From positions 144,464,897 through 144,528,896 of the forward strand of contig NC_081407.1 of the NCBI RefSeq assembly GCF_030272615.1: a stretch of DNA of 64,000 nt, written 5' to 3'. Positions 55,818-64,000 of this stretch are shown piece by piece. The translations under genes were made by a program, and so were the position numbers. Within the stretch, counting starts at the first letter, position 1. Each line of letters starts with the position of its first letter. Under the pieces are notes generated by a model, which searched no databases, was not told where the DNA came from, and worked only from the letters and a program-made list of their open reading frames with translations. Source of the DNA: Cryptomeria japonica (lineage: Eukaryota; Streptophyta; Pinopsida; Cupressales; Cupressaceae).

Positions 55818-56880
55818 TCCGCATTTGGAAGTTTTAGATGCACCTCGAATAACAAGTTTATAGGTAATTTATTTCTGATTTTTGGCAACCACTCATCAAC
55901 ATTGAAGGTGTTGAATCTAGAAATCAATCATTTCGAAGGTGATATCAGGAGCATGGTTTGTCCTCAAACATTAAAATTAGGACATAATAGACTACAAGGG
56001 CCAATTCCACCATCGCTTCAAACGTGTACCTCTTTGCAGAGTCTAGATTTGGGATATAATAACATGCAAGGAAAAATCCCAAATAAAATAGATAAGTTGA
56101 TTAATATCCAAAGTTTAGTACCAAGATTTCATAAATTCAAGGGTGTAATACCATTACTATTGATAAAGCTACAACATCTTGAAGTATTGATTTTCTCAAA
56201 TAATTTATTTATTTTCTGAGTTATTCCAAGTAGTTTGAGTAACTTGAAAGCAATGAAATATCAAATAGAAAACTCATATGTCCTTCAATATTCAAATTGT
56301 AACATAATATATTATTTAATAAAATGGAAACAGTTAAAAAAGGCTAATTTCTAGATTATGCAAAATCTTTGGCAATGACTTGATGTCTTGATCTCTCTGA
56401 TATAAACTTCTCAGGTGATATTACTCAAGAAATAAGAGTTCTCATCACAGGGGCTTCAGTGGCTAGGTAATATTATATCACATCTATTCATATTGGTGGG
56501 TTTAATATCCCAAAAATGAGGGTGCAATATATTGCCTATCGGTGAAAATAGGGGGATTTTTAATTCCGGTTATGGAAAAATACAATATTGGGTGAAAAAG
56601 GGGGGCTTTTAATTTGGGTTGTGTATTGGGAGGGGGTGACAAAAAAGGAGTTCAGGGCAATATTTTTTAAAATACAGGGATTCTTTAGTATGCCATTAAC
56701 TCACGTGCTATAACCTAGGTTCACTAAGTGAAGCCCTTGTGGTTCTCATTAGGCTAAATTCTATTAATTTATCAAGAAATCATCTCAGTGGAAAAATTCC
56801 TACTTCTTTTGGAAATCTTGTGAAATTAGAAGCACTTGATGTTTCAAGGAACAATATTATTGAAGATATTTGTATATAAT
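55818..56880 (+). pseudogene. RLP leucine-rich repeats, copy C
   Basis: The frame at 55902-56219 gives LKVLNLEINHFEGDI, LKLGHNRLQGPIPPSLQ, LQSLDLGYNNMQGKIPNKI and FKGVIPLLLIKLQHLEVLIF. This runs straight through the site where copy B carries the gypsy element. The MITE (56446-56741) splits the last repeats, which resume at 56750 (LSRNHLSGKIPTSFGNLVK). It has no intact start, signal peptide or C-terminus. Confidence 0.82.
56446..56741. mobile_element. hAT-type MITE in RLP copy C
   Basis: 296 bp, a homologue of 53955-54249, with perfect 8-bp TSDs GTTCTCAT (56438-56445 and 56742-56749). The left inverted repeat here reads CACAGGGGCTTCAGT, with one change. Confidence 0.87.
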
Positions 56881-56930
56881 TACAAATTGTCACATTTTTC
56901 TTTTTTCAAATTGTTACATTTTAAAGCCAT

Positions 56931-57700
56931 TTCAATTTTGATCGCATTGGGTCCTTACCTTAGTGTTTGTTCTCCTTGTCCTTCTTGGGACGTAATTATG
57001 CCCATGCCCCTTCCATATTGCATCACTTTTTGACATTTTACATGCATTTGGCATTTGATCCTTGCCCCAAAATAGGATAGGACTCGGGCGTGGTGCCTTG
57101 GTCCTCAATTGGACCATGGTGTCATGCCATGGTCTTCGTCAATTTTGAGCTCCCTTTAACCCATTTTCATATTTCAACTTTGAGTGGGAATTCCCTCTTC
57201 GTCTTGGCCCATGTCAGAAAATTAATCAGTTTTCTCAACATGCAAGTATATAAAGAGGATTTCCCCTCTCATTTGAACATCATGAAGAATCAAGAAGTAT
57301 TGAGCACACACATGAGATCAAGCAATCAAGCATTCAAGAACAATTGAGCATTTTCAGTCTTCCTTCGAGCCTTGGAGCAGCAATAAAGTCAAGATTCAAG
57401 CATTGAAGTGGAGATCTACATCCTATTTCATGAAACCCTAATTCCATGTGGAGGCAATAAAAACTTCACAAGGAGGTATCATCGTTAAATTTTTAGTCAT
57501 AATTCAACATCTCCCTCAAATGGAGATCCTTTCCTTTCAACCATTGCAATTTCATGGTTAATTCCAAAACTGGGGTTCGGCCTAAGGGAAGGCCCTATTC
57601 CCAACCTATTTCCCTTTATTTTTGTGTGCTAGAAATAGGTACAAAGTTGCATTCTTCATAATAAGCTTCATTCACAGAGATGAATCAACCCTTTTCAACT
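56931..57700 (+). repeat. diverged LTR relic of the TGTAGCATCC family
   Basis: Shared landmarks with the LTRs at 47121 and 52353 are 'aagtatataaa', 'aagcattcaag.a.aattgagcatt', 'ttggagcag..aaagtcaagattcaagcattgaag' and 'tggttaattccaaaac(t/c)ggggtt(c/t)g'. The start was lost in a deletion. No internal region is identified. Confidence 0.65.
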
Positions 57701-59439
57701 AATTCATCTATTTCAATAAATACATAACTTTGATCAAAGTACTTTTAAAATATCAGAAGATCTTGATAAGAGGACCATCATTCTCTATTATTCTATATTT
57801 GACACCCAACCTGGAAAAACCCAAAACACACATAAATGGAACTACCTTTCTTAGAAAAACAATTCACCTCAACATCCATATCGCTCAACATTAATTACTT
57901 TATGCAATGTACTACATTTTTTTGATACTTCATAAAAAAAAATATATTTTTCTTAATTAAGAGATTAATGCAAGTTTACCATTGGTATGTTCTCTGATAT
58001 CTACTCCCTCAAACATACTATCAATATTATTTCAAACATGACAAAGAACAACACTTAGCAAAGCATAGGAATAGAAATGTCAAACAATTAGATTAAGCCA
58101 CCATGAGAAAAAAAAAACAAGAGGGAGAATCACCAAATTCAACACTAAATCATAAAAAAATGTCAACAACTTCAACAATAACTAAAGTGCGACCTAGGGT
58201 CACAAAATAGAGAGATAGATAGAGTTTGGTGACTAAACTAGTCATAAGAAAATTCAATAATACAATGATAGTCCTTACAATATGAGGAACATTCTCATTC
58301 ATAACCAAAAATAAGTCATCAAAGTTGAGACACTTTACATAACTGAGTGACTAACACTAGTTACATTGAGGGACTGAAAAGTTGCACTACACCTTACATC
58401 CAAGGTCTATTATAGAACATGGCCAAACTCGTGGAAAACATTTGTCTAAAATAATTCAGCACTGTGTAATGAAAAACATCAATCATCTTAATCATGAATC
58501 CAAACTCAATTTTTGGAAGATACTCATAGCTTTAGTGCATTATTATATTATTAATATATAAGGATTATCCATCAATTGATCATGCAACATAAATCACATA
58601 AATTTACTTTGTTTCTTACATCACACATGCAAAATGATGGTTTTTTTTACTTCAAAAGCATTAATTGTAAATTGTAGTTCACATTTTCCAATTAGATTCT
58701 ATGAATCTGCAATTTAAGTAAAAGTTGCACAATCACACCAATATAGAGAATGCACAAAAAGAACCAAGCACTTGAAGGTTCTATAAAAGAAATTAACTTA
58801 AAAACAAGAAAGGGCAACCAAGAAGTCATACATTACACACATACATGCATACAATCCCAATACAAACAAGAGGTATTTTCCTAAGAGTGATTAATTTCAC
58901 TTCTATAATTTGTAAAGCAAGGGACACCCTTCCCTTTCCGTTAAGGTGTAATAATAACTAGGAGGCTCTCTTTCTCACTAATCTAGTTGACCCACATTGA
59001 TTCAACTAATTTAACTCATACAAATAGAACTTATGAAAACATGCGCTAAGCACTATTTGACTAGAGGGTTATGTGATCAAGTGTTGCAACTCAACATAGT
59101 GAACTTAAGGCCCTACTGTGGTACCTAAATCTCAGATACCAAATGTAAGGACTACCATAATATCAAATTAACATAATCCACATAATTCAAAAAAATACAT
59201 ATTAGTTGAAACTGATTCCATAAAATTTGGGCAACCTTACTTAAAGTGTGGATATGATAAGTTCTCAAAATTGGATTCAATCTTATGGTCCGCCTCCTTT
59301 GATCTTCCCCAAATTTCATTAAGTTATCATAGACAATCAAAGAACCTACAACATTATCAAGGTGCAAATAATTTTATGACCAAACAAATTACTTTCTAAG
59401 TTAGTGATTACGCTAACACTCTTTTCTTTTGTAACTTCC
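57701..59439. other. unassigned, possibly a decayed LTR element
   Basis: No coding sequence. Near 59131-59147 the plus strand reads 'cagataccaaatgtaagg', whose complement (TTTGGTATCTG) resembles an iMet PBS next to an LTR edge. A minus-strand element relic is possible but not supported by a second LTR. Confidence 0.35.
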
Positions 59440-59950
59440 TTTGCTTCTAAAAATTAAAGTATCTTCATCAAAAGGATTGTCATAGGTTCATTAGGACTCT
59501 CATAGGGTTATTAGGATAGTATGATAAAATGCACATTTAATATAGAATAATATAATGAACCATCAATAAAATCCACATAAGAGGCAATGATAAGCAACCT
59601 AAGACCGTGATGATGAAGTTTCAGATCAAAAGAACTATCCTAGGTTCATGAGGAGTATCATAGGTTTGTTATGATAATATGATAAAATGTCTGTAATATA
59701 AAATAGGGAAAGGAACCATGAATAAAATAAATACAAGAAGTCAATAAAGCATAATAAAAGTATAATTTATCATCAAGTGAAGAAATGCTATGTGAAGGAC
59801 AAGTATCCAAAGATTCATCACATGTAGTGGAGGAATGACTATCATTATGCTCATCGCCATGCATGAAGGAAGGTAAAGTACGCGAATCTATGAACTAAAA
59901 CACAAATATTTTAATATCTCTTTACTCCCAAAAATATCTTCTTCAAAAGG

Positions 59951-60150
59951 ACTATCCTAGGTTCATTAGGACTATCCTAGGTTTGTTGCAACTATCCTAG
60001 GTTTATTAGGACTGGCCTAGGTTCATTAGGACTGTCATACATCCATTAGGAATATCAGGTAGGTTTGTTACGACTATCCTAGGTTTATTAGGACTATCTT
60101 AGGTTCATTAGGACTATCATACATTCATTAGGACTATCCTAGGCTCATTG
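59951..60150. repeat. 20-bp tandem repeat array, copy 2
   Basis: About ten units of ACTATCCTAGGTTCATTAGG with variation. Units at 59951, 59971, 59991, 60011 and 60031 are in exact 20-bp register. Confidence 0.85.
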
Positions 60151-60383
60151 TGATAGTATTATAAAATCAATGTAATTTATGAACCCTCAATAAAGTTCAC
60201 ATAAGAAGTAAAAATAAAGAAACTATGACTATCCTAATGAAGTGTCATCAAAAGGATTGCCTTAGGTTCATTAGGACTATTGTAGATTCATTAGGACAAT
60301 ATGATAAAATACATGTAATATAGAAGAAGGAAATGAACCATCTATCAAATCCACATAAGAAACAAATAGAGTATGATAAAAGT

Positions 60384-60807
60384 TGTCGGTGTAATTTTTG
60401 TCTCATGTAATTCCACTTTATTTAAGTTGACCTAGGATAATGCATTCATTGTAGTTTGCATATGAGACACTTAGGAAAGTGCATCTAGGGAACATGGTTG
60501 TAGGAGAAACTCCACCTTTTGTGGTGTTATCTTGTTATCACATTCCACCTTTGGTGGGTGATCCACCTTCAGTGGAATATTCTAGTATTTCTCCTACCTA
60601 CCCTTGCATCTCATTCAACCACATGTCATGATTGTGTACTCTCATTTCCCTATAGTCTTGCCTTTATAAGAAAGCTCATGTAAATTGCACTTTGTTGGGT
60701 ATTTTGCATCTTGATATGAATACAGTTTATTCTTGTCACATTTATTCTCTCTTATGTGCTATTCATTTGCCCTCTAGATCTTGGGTTGCTATAGAAAAAC
60801 TCTTACA
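60384..60807 (+). mobile_element. solo LTR, possibly Copia type
   Basis: 424 bp from TGTCGGTGTAATT to ..CTCTTACA, bordered by AAAGT (60379-60383 and 60808-60812). The empty site exists at 39890 (ataaaagtataagttatc). It contains a 'tttataagaaagctc' TATA-like site and a 'ccacctttggtgg' hairpin. Orientation is inferred from the TATA-like site only. Confidence 0.82.
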
Positions 60808-61182
60808 AAAGTACAACTTATCATCAAGTGTAGAAAGGTTATGTTGAGAACACATATCCAAAAATTCATCACTGGTTGTGCAAGAATGGTTATCACCATT
60901 CATGAAGGAAGGTAAAGCACATGAATATATGACCTAATGTATAAATCCTTTTCTAGCTCTTTACTCCCAAGAAGATCTTCTTCTATATCTATATCAATCC
61001 CTCTCCCCCTATCTATCCATTGAATTATCTATCTATATATCTATCTATCTCTTTCTATTTATATATTTCTCTACATCTATCTCCCTAACTCTCTATCTCT
61101 CTCCCTCTCTCCCAATCTCTTTCCTTATCCCTCTTCACCTCCCTATATCGCCCTCTATTTGTATCTCTCCCTCTTCCTCTTC

Positions 61183-61190
<8 letters not shown>

Positions 61191-61218
<28 letters not shown>
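61191..61218. repeat. (CT)n microsatellite
   Basis: A short pure CT run in a pyrimidine-rich stretch (60990-61280). Confidence 0.9.
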
Positions 61219-61222
<4 letters not shown>

Positions 61223-61393
61223 CCCTCTATCTCTCCCTTCCTCAATCCCTCCCTATCCCCAATCCATCTCTCTATATCTACTTCTACGTTAAAGGAGAAA
61301 ACCCAAGTTATGTTACTTCTCTTTATATGGTATTTCTACAAATTCAACATAGAGAGTAACCTCCATTTCTTTGTGCATTATGAAAATTATCTC

Positions 61394-61524
61394 TTCATTA
61401 CCTCATGCATTTTAGGATTTGGTGAATTAATCACACATCTTAGGATTACCTCTTAGGGATTTCACATCTTAAATGTTATCGATGTGATTAATTCACCAAA
61501 TCCTAAAATGCATGAGGTAATGAA
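61394..61524. repeat. perfect 42-bp inverted repeat with 47-base loop
   Basis: Arms at 61394-61435 and 61483-61524 are exact reverse complements over 42 bp. The arms are unrelated to nearby repeats. Transcribed RNA would form a long perfect hairpin. It could be a foldback element, a young small-RNA precursor or a recent palindromic duplication. Confidence 0.85.
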
Positions 61525-61529
61525 ATTTG

Positions 61530-62619
61530 GGTGAGTGAAACAATGTTGATTATCTTTTAGATAATTTTTAAGGAGAATCAATGGATAATATTGCCTTCAA
61601 GGGACAAAGTGCTAAAGTTCATAGCATTGAGACACACACCACTAATGAGTGTAACAAAAGAGTGCCAAAGATAGAGACATAAAATGACCTATCATAGCAT
61701 TCTCGAACCTTGTGTAGATGGGGATTTTAGATTTAATCACTATACAAACCTTGTGGCATGGTTTGTGGCCTAAATTGTTATTAGGTTTCAAGTGGTAGGC
61801 CTTTATATAATTATCATTTTCCACCAAGATCGTTATGATCTTTGGGATAATTAGGAAGGTACATTGGACATACTTGTACATATCTATGAAACAATGAAGA
61901 ACTAATATTTTGACCGAGGGGATTGGGCATCATTGGTCTCATTATAAATTTACAATATAACATAAAAATATAATTGTGATAAAATTGGACATATCACGAC
62001 AAACACCTTGATAATATATTTTAAAGTATATCCATACAAATTAAACATTTTTTATTTAGAAGAATATAATATAATGTAATGATCTTCAATTATTGTTTAT
62101 AGTTTCATATCTTTTACATCACAAGTGGGGAGAGTTCTTTTTTTCTTATCCTCTCTATGTGATAAACTTGTAATAATATAAATGAGAAATATTATGATTG
62201 TAAAATGTAAGAATTTTCTAACCTAAAATGATATCTTTAATTGGTTGAACCATTATATAATAATAATACCGTTTTATTGGAATCTCAACTTCTTTATCAT
62301 AAAAATTCATCTCCACATTTTGATCATCAAAATGCTTCATAAATGATAATTTAAGATAATTTTGAATGTATCCTTAAAATTATGTAAACTGATAATATTC
62401 TTGTAATCACATCCTCCACCATATATTATATCTACAATCACGGATTAAACGTGACATTTTCCCCTTTCTAACCTAATACATTTAAGCATAGGTCAAAATT
62501 TAAAATGATAAACTTAAACTCAAACAACATACTCCAAACACGAAAAATCATACTTAGGTCCATAGAATGATAACATATGGATCTTGATATATTTTTGAAA
62601 AGAAAATTATGATTATTGT
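61530..62619. other. unassigned AT-rich intergenic DNA
   Basis: No domains or repeats of note. The minus ORF at 61642-61881 has no recognisable motif. Confidence 0.4.
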
Positions 62620-63005
62620 ACCATCATTGAAAGATTTAGAGAGTTTATTTTAGTCATGTTTGGATTCTTATAAGTGGATGCATAATTTATTTGAAGCTAT
62701 GACTTCTCCATTGCAATTTTTTTTAGCACAAACAATATCATTTGCAAAATAGAATATCAATTGATCTCATTAACTACACAATCATATATGAAAAATAGAC
62801 CAATTTTTTTTTTCTAAAAGACCTTCCAAACCTCTTTGAGGTCCAATCGGTAGTATAACTATATGGTCAAGCACACCTAATCTATTTCCACCTTTCAGAA
62901 ATTGCCTGCTTAAGCCATTTTTATTTTTAAAGAGTAAGGTGACACGTCAACCTGTCATTCAAAGACTTTTTCTCTTTACTTCATCGCAGCATGTGAGGAT
63001 GTCAG

Positions 63006-63022
63006 ATCCGATCAGATCGGAT
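63006..63022. promoter_or_regulatory. perfect palindrome ATCCGATC-A-GATCGGAT, copy 2
   Basis: Identical to 40726-40742, about 320 bp upstream of the TATA box of the RLP gene. Confidence 0.6.
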
Positions 63023-63386
63023 TCTACTTTTTCCCCAAGTTTTCCTTCTCTTTTCTATTCAGATTGGATGATATGACATTGAAGGCCACTGCTTTTCTGT
63101 AGTGCGCGTTCCCCAACTTTTCTTCTCACATGGAATAAGAATTTTCAAAATCGAGGAAATTTCGCAGAAAAATTTAAAGATCATTTCCCCGTGTTTCCAT
63201 ATGAAATGGAAGAATATTATTTTACCTACCAAACATTGACCAAGACTCCGAAAACTATGATTCTTTTCTACACTGTGAAGACACTGGTTGCAGCTGAAAA
63301 TTCGAGGAAAGCAACGCACAGGGTCTGTGGGTTTGTATTATAAATACTCAAACAATCTGCAACCGATTCCATCCACAGAGGAAGCC

Positions 63387-63460
63387 TCAATTCATAGTGT
63401 TGTGGGGGTGTAGTCTCAATTCATAGTGTTGTGGGTGTGTAGTCTCGATTCATAGTGTTA
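63387..63460. repeat. 29-bp tandem repeat in the RLP leader
   Basis: Units begin at 63387, 63416 and 63445. Two units of the same repeat occur at 45080-45122. Confidence 0.8.
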
Positions 63461-63478
63461 TTAATATAATTTTAGCTA

Positions 63479-64000
63479 TTGAGATTGAGAGGGTCTGGAA
63501 TGAAGATGGGCAAAGGGATATTTCTGTTCCTGCTGGTGTTGTTGGGTATGGTGGGCACCTGCTCTTGCTCCTCATCCTGGGGAGGATGCCCTCCTCACGA
63601 AAGAAGTGCCCTCATCCTGTTCAAACACGAGCTGGATGATCCATATGACCTGCTGAGCTCATGGAAGGGGCTATACTGCTGCTTCTGGAAGGGAATCACC
63701 TGCCACAGGAACACTGGCCACGTGGTTCGGATGGATCTTAGCACCTTCCGTTATTACTTGTCAGCACTAGTGAGGAATTCAAGCAGCCAAATATTCTCTG
63801 CTTTATTCCAACTGCAGCATTTGGAGTACCTCGACCTCAGAGGGATCGATTTGTCCCCTCTTCCCATCCCTTCACAGTTTCAGAGTCTCGGCAAATTGAT
63901 GCATTTGAACTTGGGAGAATGTGGGCTTACTGGCTGAATTCCAAGTGAGCTTGGCAACATGTCTAGCTTGGAATTTCTGGATATCTCCTACAATGATCAT
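63479..64000 (+). pseudogene. LRR receptor-like protein gene, 5' part with in-frame stop
   Basis: It starts at ATG 63479 or, more likely, at Met-8 or Met-10 just before the signal peptide (GIFLFLLVLLGMVGTCSCS). An LRRNT domain follows: C-PPHERSALILFKHELDDP, LLSSWKGLYCCFWKGITC and TGHVVRMDL, with its cysteine pairs. LRRs begin at LQHLEYLDLRGIDLS and LMHLNLGECGLTG. A TGA (63935-63937) stands where CGA, GAA or similar is expected. The frame continues open: IPSELGNMSSLEFLDISYND. The protein would be a secreted/plasma-membrane receptor of the RLP or LRR-RLK type; the window ends before the C-terminus. Everything before the stop looks intact, so inactivation, if real, is recent. Confidence 0.85.

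Larger units (their letters stand above)
54607..57063 (+). repeat. tandem duplication unit C of the RLP pseudogene region
   Basis: The partner of unit B without the gypsy insertion, so it preserves the empty site. It differs from B by a few percent, plus a 31-bp deletion between 'ccatttcaa' repeats that removes the LTR start. Confidence 0.85.
59440..61290 (+). repeat. expanded copy of the 39300-40300 repeat
   Basis: It contains the same ordered blocks as 39300-40300. The 'ccacataag..', 'catcaagtg(a/t)agaaa' and 'catgaaggaaggtaaag' blocks occur two or three times, implying internal duplication. A solo LTR (60384-60807) interrupts it. The tail is (TATC)/CT-rich. Confidence 0.7.
62620..63478 (+). 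promoter_or_regulatory. promoter and 5' leader of the RLP gene
   Basis: It aligns with 40300-41215 (see that entry). The palindrome lies at 63006-63022, a TATA box (TATAAATA) at 63339-63346, and a 29-bp leader repeat (tcaattcatagtgttgtggg..) three times at 63387-63460. Transcription probably starts about 30 bp after the TATA box, giving a leader of roughly 100 bases. Confidence 0.65.

Overview
This is plant nuclear DNA, almost entirely repeats and gene relics. It is AT-rich with long CT and TA microsatellites. It holds Ty3/gypsy elements (one chromovirus, two Tat-like non-autonomous elements), a plant L1-type LINE with a C-terminal RNase H, a hAT-type MITE, and fragments of leucine-rich-repeat receptor-like protein (LRR-RLP) genes. 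A large repeat-filled seed-plant genome fits; a gymnosperm is my guess, but nothing here proves it. No tRNA, rRNA or prokaryote-type system was seen. Layout: 1-464 is the 3' end of a decayed RLP gene (copy A). 4731-22198 is one full-length LINE on the minus strand with an 18-bp target-site duplication (TSD). It is split by a complete gypsy chromovirus (7873-16866, TSD CCTTC) and by a solo LTR of another gypsy family (17189-17970). 22217-28186 is mostly unassigned, with two degenerate LTR fragments. 28187-39132 is a young minus-strand Tat-like element (TSD CCAAT) with gag, protease and only the integrase C-terminus. RT, RNase H and the integrase core are gone. It also carries an antisense plant-mobile-domain (PMD) ORF and an array of short covarying hairpins. 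39138-45617 holds a 20-bp repeat array, a relic of an RLP-type promoter, an alcohol dehydrogenase exon fragment and CT/TA microsatellites. 45618-57063 is a tandem duplication (copies B and C, about 2.45 kb each) of RLP pseudogene sequence containing a hAT-type MITE. Copy B is split by a third gypsy element (47121-53612, TSD ATATC) that encodes only gag-protease. 57064-63478 holds LTR relics, a solo LTR (60384-60807), a perfect 42-bp inverted repeat and a second RLP promoter. 63479-64000 starts an RLP gene that has an in-frame stop and runs off the window. How it fits together: no complete host gene is present. The RLP relics share promoter, leader and 3'-flank sequence, so the window looks like the edge of an RLP cluster that grew by tandem duplication and was then invaded repeatedly. 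The insertions can be ordered from nesting, TSDs and LTR divergence. The LINE came before the chromovirus and the solo LTR inside it. The MITE and an LTR at the RLP 3' end came before the B/C duplication. The gag-protease element came after that duplication. The Tat-like element at 28-39 kb is the youngest, with LTRs differing by about 0.7%. The most unusual content is in this youngest element: the covarying hairpin array beside the antisense PMD ORF in an element that cannot reverse-transcribe itself.
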